From contig OV884056.1 in assembly GCA_930367215.1 (NCBI GenBank), positions 281,338,067 through 281,402,066 on the forward strand: a DNA stretch of 64,000 bases, in the 5' to 3' direction. The stretch is from Pollenia angustigena (Eukaryota; Arthropoda; Insecta; Diptera; Polleniidae). The notes beneath the pieces were generated by a model. It saw only the letters and a list, made by a program, of their open reading frames with translations. It did not search any database and was not told where the DNA came from. The translations under genes and the position numbers were made by a program. Below, in pieces: positions 10,918 to 20,272 of the stretch; within the stretch, counting starts at the first letter, position 1, and each line of letters starts with the position of its first letter.

Positions 10918-11568
10918 CACGTATATATTCAAATGAAAGGACTTCCTATGGGCTCGCCAGCTTCTCCAATTGTAGCAGATATAGTTATGGAAAAATTATT
11001 GGATGTATGTGTAGGAAAGTTAGGTATAAAACCGAAAATCTTGACAAAATATGTTGACGATTTATTTTGTATAATTCCGGAATCGGGAATGGAGCAAATG
11101 TTGGATGTTTTTAACTCAGTTCATTCGGATATTAAATTTACAATTGAAAGGGAAGTTAATTCAAGACTTTCATATTTAGACACCTTGATAATTAGAAATG
11201 GAAATGGAGTATCAATAGATTGGTATCAGAAACCAACATCTTCTGGTAGAATTATCAATTATTTTTCAAAACATCCAAGGAGAATAATAATTAATACTGC
11301 TAAAAATTTTATAAAAAGAGTTCTTAAAATAAGTTATTCAGAGTTTCATAGGGATAATAAAAGGAAGATTTCAAACATTCTAACAGAGAATAATAAAAGG
11401 AAGATTTCAAACATTCTAACAGAGAATAGTTTTCCTAAGCAATTAATAACAGATTTATTAATACAACATAATAATTACAGATTAAACAACCAGGACAGTA
11501 TTACGGAACCAAAAATTTATAAATCAGTAACATATATTCCAAAATTATCAGAAAGATTAGCAAAATAA
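10918..11568 (+). pseudogene. Penelope-like element: reverse transcriptase C-terminal half (5'-truncated)
   Basis: The frame from about 10918 encodes VYIQMKGLPMGSPASPIVAD (RT motif B region) and TKYVDDLFCI with the YVDD active site, then thumb-region sequence RLSYLDTLIIR, DWYQKPTSSGRIINYFSKHP and NTAKNFIKRVL, which is typical of Penelope-like elements and of no other retroelement class. The N-terminal RT motifs are missing, because the element begins where a mariner fragment ends. A 36-bp tandem duplication repeats the 12 residues NKRKISNILTEN at about 11356-11427. The frame stops at TAA 11566-11568, then continues in the same frame into the GIY-YIG domain, so a single nonsense change separates RT and nuclease. 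Confidence 0.88.
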
Positions 11569-11997
11569 GATATATATGATAACAAGATATACAAAATAGC
11601 TAATAAATCTTTCAACACAGTAGGTAAATTATTAACTAAAACGAAAGACAAAATTAAGAAGATGGAAATGTCTAATATTGTTTATCAGATACCTTGTAAG
11701 GGTTATAATAGTGGACAGTGTAATATGGTATATATAGGTACAACAAATAATAAATTGGAAACTAGGGTAGCAGGACATAAGTCAGATCAGAGGTATAGAA
11801 ATATTTCACAAAAAACAGCTTTATCAACTCATTGTGCTAATCTAAACCATTATCCAGATTTTGATAATACAAAAGTTTTAAACACGGAAAATAATTACAA
11901 ACGTAGATTTATGTTGGAAATGTTACAAATTATAAGAGTACCGACAGTGTCGAGAATGAATTTTAAGTCAGATACTGAAAATGTAGCACAAAAATAG
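11569..11997 (+). pseudogene. Penelope-like element: GIY-YIG endonuclease domain
   Basis: In frame with the RT after one stop codon, it reads KSFNTVGKLLTKTKDKIKK, then NIVYQIPCKGY...NMVYIGTTNNKLETRVAGHK. The VYQI...VYIG pair and the following Arg are the GIY-YIG nuclease signature, here with the Cys pair that Penelope-type nucleases carry before it. The rest (STHCANLNHYPDFDNTKVL, RRFMLEMLQI) is the conserved tail ending at TAG 11995. This nuclease nicks target DNA to prime reverse transcription. The domain itself looks intact. An internal ATG at 11662 could start it alone, but the ancestral protein is a fusion with the RT. Confidence 0.88.
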
Positions 11998-12099
11998 AAA
12001 CGGAAGTTAAAAATGTATGTATATTGTAATAGATCTAGTTTGTATTGAAAACTATTTTTATATTCAATTACAAAAATTTTTTAATTTTGTCGTTTTATT

Positions 12100-12215
12100 G
12101 TTAATTTTGTTATAAAGAAAAAAACCCTGAAGAAGGAAGTGCCGAAATATTGGTGAAAATAAATTTATAAAAAAAAGTTTTTTATATAAAACAATAAGAC
12201 CTTAAGCTCGAATAT
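12100..12215 (+). repeat. 3' terminal region of the Penelope-like element with hammerhead-like core
   Basis: AAAACCCTGAAGAAGG...CCGAAATATTGG is followed by TTTTTTATATAAAAC and ACCTTAAGCTCG. The same succession makes up the palindromic insertion at 13006-13237. CTGAAGA and GAAA flank a very short possible stem (GG/CC), the layout of a minimal hammerhead ribozyme; such ribozymes are known from Penelope-like termini. Inferred, not demonstrated. Confidence 0.6.
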
Positions 12216-13005
12216 TTATTTAATGTATATATTATTCATATGTATTTCATATTCATACTAATTAGTATTGCAGATAGGTTATTTGGTTTCAGATTTTTAC
12301 ATTTCCAATTAACCAAATAACAGTTAACATAAGTTGTGTTTAGAAAAACCAAATTTGCTCAACCGATATATATTTTTGGTTTCATTTTAATCAAAATATG
12401 TAATTTTCGTTTGAATATTGTAAATAGTTTAATTTTTATAACGTTTCTTCCCTCTCCTGTAAACTTTTGAATACTGCAGATAGGTTATTTCGTCTTTAAG
12501 GTGACGATACACAGAAAAAAAATAATTTTCATATTTGAATAGGAAAATCGCATATTTGATAAAAAAAATTTTGGAATTTTCTGCGATGACGATTTTTGCA
12601 TTATTGATAAAAAAGTTTGTAGGTATAGTCATTGAATTTTTAGTCAACAACCAAGTTTATTGAATTAATAAAAAAAGTTGTTGCCCAAAATAATTTTTTT
12701 CAACAAAGTGTTTGCGTGATTTTTTAAAATAAATTGTTGGAATTGTTGAATAAATCAAATAAAATGTTTATCGAATCTTTATTTATTAATGATGACGTGC
12801 TTAGTTCCCATTTTTTTCCTTTTTAAATAAATACACAAACATTTTTATTATGTGCATTTCGCTGGTTGCTTAAGCCAGATCATCAGGAAACCTTTCTCTA
12901 AAGACTTTGGCAAAACTAAAGATATTTAACCAAATAAAACTGTTAAGCGAATGAGAATAATGACCTATTATAAAGTAGACAAGAGTTGTAAAAATACTGT
13001 TTTAG

Positions 13006-13237
13006 TTCCTTTCAATAATTTTTCAAGCTCAAGGTCCGTTTTATATAAAAAATATTTATTTAAAATTTATCCAATATTTTATATAAAAAAACCAAAAAAC
13101 CCTGAAGAAGCTATCCATTGAGATAGCGAAATATTGGATAAATTTTAAATAAATATTTTTTATATAAAACGGACCTTGAGCTTGAAAAATTATTGAAAGG
13201 AAATAATATTAAGAAGGTCGAAGAAATTAAGCTAAAT
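13006..13237. mobile_element. Palindromic Penelope-tail insertion with 13-bp target duplication
   Basis: Arms 13008-13079 and 13129-13200 are perfect 72-bp inverted repeats around a 49-bp spacer, which carries the element's CCCTGAAGAAG...GCGAA core. The flanks hold AATACTGTTTTAG on both sides (12993-13005, 13238-13250). The uninterrupted sister repeat shows the empty site once, at 13526-13538. The insert therefore is a 232-bp unit made of two oppositely oriented Penelope 3' tails, inserted with a 13-bp duplication as target-primed reverse transcription would give. Confidence 0.8.
13100..13134 (+). ncRNA. Hammerhead-ribozyme-like core in the Penelope tail
   Basis: CTGAAGA is followed by a perfect 6-bp stem GCTATC/GATAGC with loop CATTGA and then GAAA. 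CUGANGA, stem II and GAAA are the conserved hammerhead core, in the right order. Stem III and the cleavage site were not resolved; the 72-bp arms outside it would make an exceptionally long closing helix. Confidence 0.45.
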
Positions 13238-13946
13238 AATACTGTTTTAGCGTTGATTCAAATATTTGTTTTATTGAATATCAAGAAATATTTAAATATT
13301 TCATTATTAAATATGTGTTATTGCAAAGTGATAACTTTTTTCATTGAATCAAACAAAAAGTTTGTAGAACAAAAATTATATTTTTAACAAACTGTGTTGT
13401 TAAAAATTTTCTTGACGTATTTTTTTCTGTGTGAAGACTTTGGCAAAACTAAAGATATTTAACCAAATAAAACTGTTAAGCGAATGAGAATTATGACCTA
13501 TTAGAAAATGAACAAGAGTTGTAAAAATACTGTTTTAACGTTGATTCAAATATTTGTTTTATTGAATATCAAGAAATATTTAAATATTTCATTATTAAAT
13601 ATGTTTTATTGAGTGCTATTTTGTAAAGTGTAGATTTGATAAATTTTTTCATTGAATCAAATACAAAGTTTGTTGAACAAAAATTATATTTTTAACAAAC
13701 TGTGTTGTTAAAAATTTTCTTGAGATATTTTTTTCTGTGTTACATTACATAGTTAGTCGAAAACTTGTATTTAGAATAAAAATAAAATCTTAATTTTCAA
13801 AATAAAAGTATGAAAAATTGTCACACAATTTTAAATTTTGTTTTAAATGTTCCCTTCATTTGCTTAACACAACCCCTTTTAACTTAACAAAAAAATTTCT
13901 TAAATTTAATTTAAACTCAAAGCAATTAAAAAATAAAAAATGAGGA

Positions 13947-14015
13947 GATCGTGTGGTTGCGATCGAAACATGTCATGGTAACCTGCCGGCCAGGGTTCGA
14001 GCCCCGGCCACGGTC
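13947..14015 (+). repeat. tRNA-like / SINE-head fragment
   Basis: GGGTTCGAGCCCC fits a Pol III B box and sits in a GC-rich hairpin (13985-14008). The outer GATCGTG and CACGGTC can pair as a 7-bp acceptor-like stem with one G-T wobble. D and anticodon arms are not convincing, so this is read as a tRNA-derived repeat, not a working tRNA. Confidence 0.4.
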
Positions 14016-14034
14016 AATAATGAAAGATTATCAA

Positions 14035-14195
14035 TAACAATTTTAATTAATTTTCATGTTGTAAAATTCCTTTCTTCATAAAAATAATTTATTGAAAATT
14101 AAATTTGATGAACTTAAGCCTAATTAAAAATATTTAAAATTTGGATTAAAAACCATAAATAGTTCAACAAAATAACAACAATACTTATTATTCAA
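14035..14195. repeat. Dispersed ~180-bp repeat, copy 2
   Basis: Same succession of landmarks as 1835-2015 (TTTTCATGTTGTAAAATTCC, TTTGATGAACTTAAGCC, AAAATTTGGATTAAAAACC). It starts right behind the tRNA-like fragment, so the two together may be one tRNA-derived SINE. Confidence 0.6.
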
Positions 14196-15382
14196 AAAAA
14201 TAGTTCTTCATAATATTTTAAAGTGTTACTGGTTACATTAAAAATAGTGGAAAATTAAAAAAAAAACCTCAACCTAACAGTCCACCATAAATCAATGAAC
14301 TCCACAATCAATAACAAAAAAAAAAAAAACTAGATTAGAAAAAATTACACGCAACAATTTCATAGACATGTAATGAATAATAACGCGAAAAAAAATGAAA
14401 TAAAACATAATGATTTAATGGTGTACACGCTTTTTCATTTCTTTCGAAAACAAGTACCCGCAAATACTTATTAAAGTAATTTTAACGCATAAACGTACAA
14501 TTGAATGTGAAAGATTGGTAAGTACAACGGCACCGTTGTGATTTACACTAATCAAAAATAGTCTTAACGCCAAGTAAGTACATTAAAAATTGTCTGTAAC
14601 TAACTATAATTGCAAAATCTAACGCTATCGACCACAAAAATACATACATCTAGCCATAAAATACTATAATAAAACAACTTCGAGGTTGGTATTTAAAATT
14701 ATGTATAACGTAAAAAAGCAAACAAACTAATGTGAAATAATAAACAAATTCAATAAAAAAATTATGGTAAAGAAATTCAAACTGGTTTTACTAAGTGCAT
14801 TAAAAATTTATTTATTGAACCACACCATTTCCAGTAAATAGTGTTGTCTAGGGACTTAAGCCTTATTCGAGGAGCCGCAGAACAAAACGTACCTTTTTTG
14901 CATGTTTTGAGAAGTATGGTTTTTAGGTTTGCTGATAATATTAAGGTTAAAATCTTCTAGAAAAAGCGTACTTAGCATTATTTTTTTAACCCAGAAATTT
15001 GTTATAAAAAAATGAGTGCATAACAAAACGTACTTTTTTAATTTTTTTTTTTAGCGAAACGTACTTTTTTCATAGCCTTTGCCATTTTTTCGTTTAGTTG
15101 AGTTTTTGCATTCCATGTATCAAATAATTAAAGTAAACTTACACCCAATTCATACAAGGGCTTTTACAACGTCGTTCTTTCCTGATTTCTTTTGAAGCAA
15201 CTTCCAAAAATCATCACAATTTTTAATTTTTTCTGTGTGGGTGAATCGAGCTTAAAATGCACACAAAAAAGAACTCAAAATTGTCACCCAATTAACTGGG
15301 ATAAATTGATTATCCAGAATGCTCCGGGTCCTGTTCGGTACTGATAATCGAAATCACTGAATTTTCAACCTAACACTTGAAA
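14196..15382. other. AT-rich intron with a repeated AAACGTACTTTTTT motif
   Basis: No gene is recognised. Between 14887 and 15073, AAAACGTACCTTTTTTG, GCGTACTTAGC, AAACGTACTTTTTTA and AAACGTACTTTTTTC recur, a pattern like sub-terminal motifs of a non-autonomous transposon. No ends were found. Confidence 0.35.
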
Positions 15383-15513
15383 GTAAGAACAAGTGCCGGT
15401 TCACACAGAGGGAGAGAGGGGAAAAGATATGGCATCCTCTTTTCCCTTCCCTCCTAAAAGCTCAAGACTTGACGAGTCAAACTTGACGTGTTTGAACCGG
15501 CACTTGTTCTTAC
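15383..15513. mobile_element. 131-bp MITE or hairpin with GTAAGAACAAGTGCCGGTTC ends
   Basis: GTAAGAACAAGTGCCGGTTC at 15383 is matched inverted by GAACCGGCACTTGTTCTTAC ending at 15513, 20 identical bases. The middle is purine/pyrimidine rich (GGGAGAGAGG, CCTTTTCCC-like). No coding capacity; target duplication not clear. Confidence 0.6.
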
Positions 15514-15639
15514 AACTACTATAATTTTATTACTTTTAATTGTTTTGCAAGCATAATATTGTCTTAGCCAACCATATTCAGAGACTACCTGTGGAGAAAC
15601 CAGAAAAATCTGAACCACTTTATACGAAAAAAGGACTAA

Positions 15640-15800
15640 GCGGACTTTAAGATTGTCCCGACTTCACCTCAGAAACCTGATTGCGGTTACAGCTGGCCAT
15701 TGCGTCTATTGCTCCCGTACAATGACTTATGTAGAAGTTGTGTCGACGAGGAAGAAGCGGAGTCAACGGAACACCATATCGTCATTGGCATTCGGATATA
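15640..15800 (+). pseudogene. Non-LTR retrotransposon relic (post-RNase H zinc motif)
   Basis: One frame reads YNDLCRSCVDEEEAESTEHH, matching the CxxC...H motif found at the C-terminus of Jockey/I-type LINE polymerases, with TAGHC-like residues upstream in another frame. Only this small part is recognisable. Confidence 0.5.
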
Positions 15801-16259
15801 GGATTCAAATAGTTTTAACGAAAAACCCTTAGAGCCAAAATGTGTCTTTCTTGCATTGATTTAAATAAGATCCACTCCCTTATTGAATCTATCGGCTGGC
15901 TGAGTGACAATGTCGGCAGCCAGGTAACATAGGACCCCTGAAACATGGTAACATAAAGGGAGCTATTTGCTGAACCCAAAACTGTTTTAAAAGTACAAAA
16001 ATTTCTAGAGAAATGGTGTGAACATTAAAATAACTAACATGTCCGTCCAACTCTTAAGCTTAAAAGACCTTTGAAAAATGTTAATAAGGCATGACTAAAA
16101 TATGTTTGTATTGATTTGTGTCTTGATTGTTTTCTCTCTTATCTTTGATTTGCCTTTAAACACTTGTACGACACCACGTGAACATGCCAAATTAAAAATG
16201 CATAATTAATCATTTGAACACCACCAACCGTGTATGCATATGAACAATTTTATACTGAC
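15801..16259. other. Intron 3 start, no further gene seen
   Basis: Downstream intron of the LRR exon. No exon or repeat boundary was identified here. Confidence 0.35.
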
Positions 16260-16523
16260 CTTCAAATCACCACAACCTTTGAGCAGACCCTCCTCAATGG
16301 ATTTTATTTTATTCGCCGATAAATCTAGTAGTTTTAAATTTTTCAATGGATGAAATTCGGCTGAAGAAAATATTGGATTCAAACTGTCGCCCAGTAAGTT
16401 ATTGGCCAAACGTAGTGTCGTTAGAGTTTCCTTAAGACCGACAAAAGATTTTTCTGGTATGCGTCTAATTAGATTATTTGATAAATCTAGTTCTTCCATG
16501 GGAAGTTTCAAAATGCCAAAGTG
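16260..16523 (-). CDS. LRR protein, third coding exon: three leucine-rich repeats
   Basis: The exon is 264 bp, 88 codons, phase 0 at both ends. The acceptor is TTTTTACAG before CAC at 16523 and the donor is GAAG|GTCAGT at 16260. It encodes repeats of the LxxLxLxxNxI/L type: MEELDLSNNLIRRI, LTTLRLANNLLG and LKLLDLSANKIKSIEEG, with about 24-27 residue spacing, then KGCGDLK at the donor. LRRs of this kind form a curved binding surface, typically for extracellular protein partners. The join to the previous exon (VLPSQ / HFGILKLP) is in frame. The gene must continue beyond the left edge or in an unrecognised exon, since neither a C-terminal cap, a membrane segment nor a stop is seen. Confidence 0.85.
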
Positions 16524-17029
16524 CTGTAAAAAAAATGAAAAGAAAAAGAATTAATTTTGAATGAATAAGAAAGAGAATTAAGAAGAAAGAGTAAATTAAT
16601 ATTTAATTGGATTTTGGTGATTAACACATTTACATTTAATGTGATTTTGTATTTTTTTTTTCTTTATTTACTTTGTGAAAATGTTTTCTTGTTTAAAGTA
16701 GGTAGTTAAAAAAAATTTCACTTTTTATGAGTTTTATCTTCATATTCTTGGCTGTTAATGGAAGTCTTAAGATTATAATAATTTCGTGTTTGAAGTTTGA
16801 CGGTTTGTCTGTTTATTTTATTTAGACCAAGTGAAAGTGTTTTGTAGTTAATTTTGCTTTCTCATCTCTTCTTTATACTATACATATTTCTGCATTACTT
16901 TTGCCGCATTTATTTCTTTGAATATGTATCTAAGTTTTTTTAAGATACGTTAACAGTAAATTTGGTAGTTTGAAAAGTACTCGCTGTATATTAAAGAGCA
17001 TTGGATGGATAAGTATGTGTGTATGCAGG
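16524..17029. other. Intron 2, 3' part
   Basis: AT-rich. Contains the acceptor tract of the LRR exon (16524-16545). No repeats recognised. Confidence 0.4.
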
Positions 17030-17037
17030 GTTGTAAG

Positions 17038-18476
17038 CAGTGATGCCAACTTTTTGAGAGCAAAAAGCACTTTAAAATTTAAAAAAAGCACCAAAAAGCA
17101 CTATTTCGAGCAAAAAAAAAAAAGCGTAAAAAAGCACTAAGCCATTTTTGCAATTTAATTAAACACAAAACAAGTTGCATTTGGCTGTGCCGAGTATTAT
17201 ATACCTCCAAAATCTTAAAAAAGGTGACGGCGTTGATGGGGACCATTTTCATTTAAGATTAAATAATAAATATGTATATTTACATTTGTAAATATAATAT
17301 CATCCAAATCACTTGGATCGGCATCAGCTGAGTTTAAATTGGCCATAAAACATTTTTAAAGTAATACAGTGCAAGCTTGATTTTCGTAACTCGAAAAAAT
17401 CTGGCCTGCTTCAATTAAAGAAAATTTCCAATGACCGACCATTGTTTATAAAACTCAATTTTATCGTTTAAATTAATCTAAATTAAAATCGTGCCAAACC
17501 TTTTTTCAATAGCACTAGAGGAAGAATTGCACAACACGTGGAAAACTAAAGCGCATGAAAAATGGAAGGTCACACAACGCTCTTTATAAAAGTCTTTTCT
17601 GTCACATGTTTTTAATTTATTTAACACTTTGCTTATACCAAGCTACGGCTTTTTTGTTTTTGTTTTTAAAGTCTTTGCGTTTTTGTTTTTGTACGGTTTC
17701 CGAGGCATGTTTTTAACAATTCCTTATGTTTTCCAATCCATATTCTATTTTTGAAACAGTGTCTACATCTTTAAAAAAATGTTTACCAATAAACATCGTT
17801 TTTATTACGATTACTAAATATTTGTGGTTTTCATGGGCAACCGCGTATGTCTTAAAATAAAATTTTTCAGGAGAGCCGAAAAAAACATTCTAGATCGAAC
17901 TATGGGTTAGATATTGCACCTTTTGAACTTTGTAATTGAGCTAAAACATAGGATGTGGGCCTATCTGTTTTTAAAAATTTTTTTAAAAATGTAAAGAGCG
18001 CTTAAAATTAAGCAATATAGCATCAACATTTCAAAATCGAAAAAATAGACATACGCGGTTGCCCATGAAAACCACAGATATGTATGTTGTCAACGCTAAA
18101 AAGTGCAACGTTTCGTAAAATTTTCAAATTGCTAGGAAGCCTAGCTCTAACCTCGTAAATAAAGCTTTGGTTTAACGAATGTTACTTTCTTTTATCACTT
18201 TTTTTATCATTTGAAATCTTTAAATCTTTACAAGCCTTCTCAAAATTGTACCCCAAATAGCAAAGCTCATCTAAATCCTCCTCTATATAATCGAAGTTTT
18301 AAAAAAAGGTAGAAAAAAAAATAAAACTTGTAAAAAGCACTAAAGGCACTAACGAAAAATTGAAAAAGCACCAAGTTAGTGCTTTTTCTTAAATTGGCAC
18401 TTTGGATAAAATTTTGGCGTTTCGAGGCATCAAAAGCACCATAAATAGTGCCAAAAGCACTAAGTTGGCAACACTG
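17038..18476. mobile_element. hAT non-autonomous element with CAGTGTTGCCAAC ends and AAAAAGCAC arrays
   Basis: CAGTGATGCCAACTTTTTG at 17038 faces AAGTTGGCAACACTG at 18476. Flanks GTTGTAAG (17030-17037) and GTTGTCAG (18477-18484) are an 8-bp duplication with one mismatch. Both ends carry clusters of AAAAAGCAC (17068-17140 and 18325-18455, both orientations), typical sub-terminal transposase sites of hATs. No transposase. A separate MITE is nested at 17820-18081. The minus open frame at 18267-18530 is repeat-derived. Confidence 0.75.
17820..18081. mobile_element. MITE with GTGGTTTTCATGGGCAACCG inverted ends
   Basis: About 33-bp inverted ends: GTGGTTTTCATGGGCAACCG then CGTATGTCTT on the left and AGACATACG then CGGTTGCCCATGAAAACCAC on the right. 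262 bp, non-coding, nested in the hAT at 17038-18476. Confidence 0.65.
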
Positions 18477-18646
18477 GTTGTCAGATTTGTTTTGATCTTT
18501 TTCATCAAATTCAATGGCAAAAATCGCCAAAATAACGCGAAAGGCTTTTCAATTAGTTTTAAAGATAATATTTGGTAGTTATTATTTATTATCAGGGCAA
18601 ATTTAAAATGGCACGAAAAATGGTTTGTCTGTACGTTTGTTTATGG

Positions 18647-19815
18647 GGCTCCACGAAAAGCCCCCCAATGAAATAACGCCCAAACGAGAAATGAAATATT
18701 CCCCAATTTTTTTTTCATACATTTTTGGGTGTTATTTCATCTGAAAAAACTCCCAATTTTTTTGGGCCGCTTTTCATTTTTTTTGGGAATTATTTCATTC
18801 TTCATTTGGGGTTTTCAAATTATGAAATAATCTCCAATGAAATAACACCCAACAAATTTTTAAAATTCGAGGCTTGTTTCATAGCGTGTTTAATTTGGGT
18901 GTTATTTCATTTTTAATTCGGAGGTTATTTCATTTTTAACACTAAAGCTAAGTATTGAAATCTGGCTTCGCATACTAAAGTTTTTCTGCGTGACGGCCTG
19001 TGGCCGTGCTTAGGGATTTTTTCCTCCAGTAGGACGCGGCAGGTGGCTTCGCTGAATGAAGCTTTCCTGTGTGCGTCACAAGAATAAAAAAATGTTTTTC
19101 AATGATAACTAAGGATTTTCCCTTTTACAGAATGTTGACACCATGCGTAACACTATTCTGGAAAAGTATGGCTTTGTCTCTCATTTCGCAAAATTTTAAA
19201 TATGACCTTACCTCTCACTGATTGGGCGATAAGACCATAACGGCTTTATCTCCCATTCAATTGAGCAATAAAGCAATTATGGCCTTACCTCCCATGGTTA
19301 AAAAGCTCCCCCCCCCCCCGTGTAAAGGCCAAACGTAGAAGGCAAATTGTCTTCCGAACTGCAAAAATAGAGCAGGGCTACAAGGATCTACGGGCGGGTA
19401 AAATAACTACAGCAATATTTTTGAACCGAATATATCCTTATTATTAAGAAGACGCCTGCGGGCCTCCACACGATTCATTTCAATAATTTTGCGACTTTGC
19501 TGTTGGTCCATATTGACTTCATGAAATCCTTGGTGAAACTGACTCTTTTATGAATTTTGGGCATAATTTCATTTTTGTTCCTGATGGGGTTAATTTCATT
19601 GGGGGTTATTTCATTTTCATCATTGGGTGTTATTTCATATGAAATAACATCAAAATATTGGGGGTTGTTTCGTTTTCGTTTTGGGGTTTATTTAATTTAT
19701 TTTTTTATGTTATTTCATTCACTGCTTTTGGGCGTTATTTCCTATTTTTTGGGGATTATTTCATTGGGGGCTATTTCCTGGGCGTTATTTCATTGGGGGG
19801 GCTTTTCGTGGAGCC
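18647..19815. mobile_element. Foldback-like element FB-1, arms of TTGGGNGTTATTTCAT subrepeats
   Basis: The ends GGCTCCACGAAAAGCC (18647) and GGCTTTTCGTGGAGCC (19815) are perfect inverses. GTTTATGG flanks both sides (18639-18646, 19816-19823). Arms of about 300 and 260 bp consist of many copies of a roughly 16-bp motif, consensus TTGGGNGTTATTTCAT, in both orientations. This tandem-subrepeat arm plus 8-9 bp duplication is the hallmark of foldback elements. At 18960-19090 the element carries sequence related to the 82-bp satellite of 53046-53620 (GGCTTCGC, AAAGTTTTTCTGCGT, GGCCTGTGGCC). The middle contains a C10 run near 19309. No transposase; open frames in the arms are motif repeats. Confidence 0.75.
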
Positions 19816-19823
19816 GTTTATGG

Positions 19824-20270
19824 CAAAGCAATTTCACATGTTCTCCAGCAATATAATCAGCTATTAATGCGCCATTGGTCTGCCGATGTTTTTGCTTGTG
19901 CTTAGCAAAAAACAAACAAAAAAACAAAAAAAATTGCTACGTGGAGACCCAGCGTAAAGCAGAATTTTTGTGGTTAGTATTAAACAAATTTTGGATGTTT
20001 ATCTAAAACGCTACATCGCCAAGACATTCCCCGTTGTCTTCTTTTTTGAAATACATTGTACAATAATAAAATTTATTCAACATATCGTGCGAAACTACTA
20101 CTTAATTTCATATAATTTTCAACTCGTAATAACAAGCCAAGAAGTTCTTACTGTATTCTATTTCGAAGACGGGCTTTAGTGGATTTCATTATCGAAAATA
20201 CTCTTTCAACACAGGCACTAGCATTTTAGAGAACTTGCTTTGGCAATGGTACGTACCTGCCATATCCTTA
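19824..20270. other. Intron 2 interior, no gene recognised
   Basis: AT-rich DNA between two transposons; the plus frame at 19970-20179 has no domain. Confidence 0.35.
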
Positions 20271-20272
20271 TA

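Larger units (their letters stand above)
12509..13740. mobile_element. DNA transposon (MITE-like) with ACACAGAAAAAAA ends and internal duplication
   Basis: ACACAGAAAAAAAATAATTT at 12509 faces ATATTTTTTTCTGTGT at 13740. Inside, a block of about 170 bp is duplicated: 12896-13005 plus 13238-13330, and 13431-13610 (landmarks GACTTTGGCAAAACTAAAG, AACTGTTAAGCGAATGAGAA). An ACTGTGTTGTTAAAAATTTT motif with the terminus follows each copy, so two right ends are in tandem. Related sequence recurs at 50170-51240. The first copy is interrupted by a Penelope-derived palindrome. No coding capacity. Confidence 0.6.

Noticed and set aside
13947..14015. Functional tRNA gene
   Set aside because: An acceptor-like stem and B box exist, but the arms are one base out of register and there is no convincing anticodon arm.
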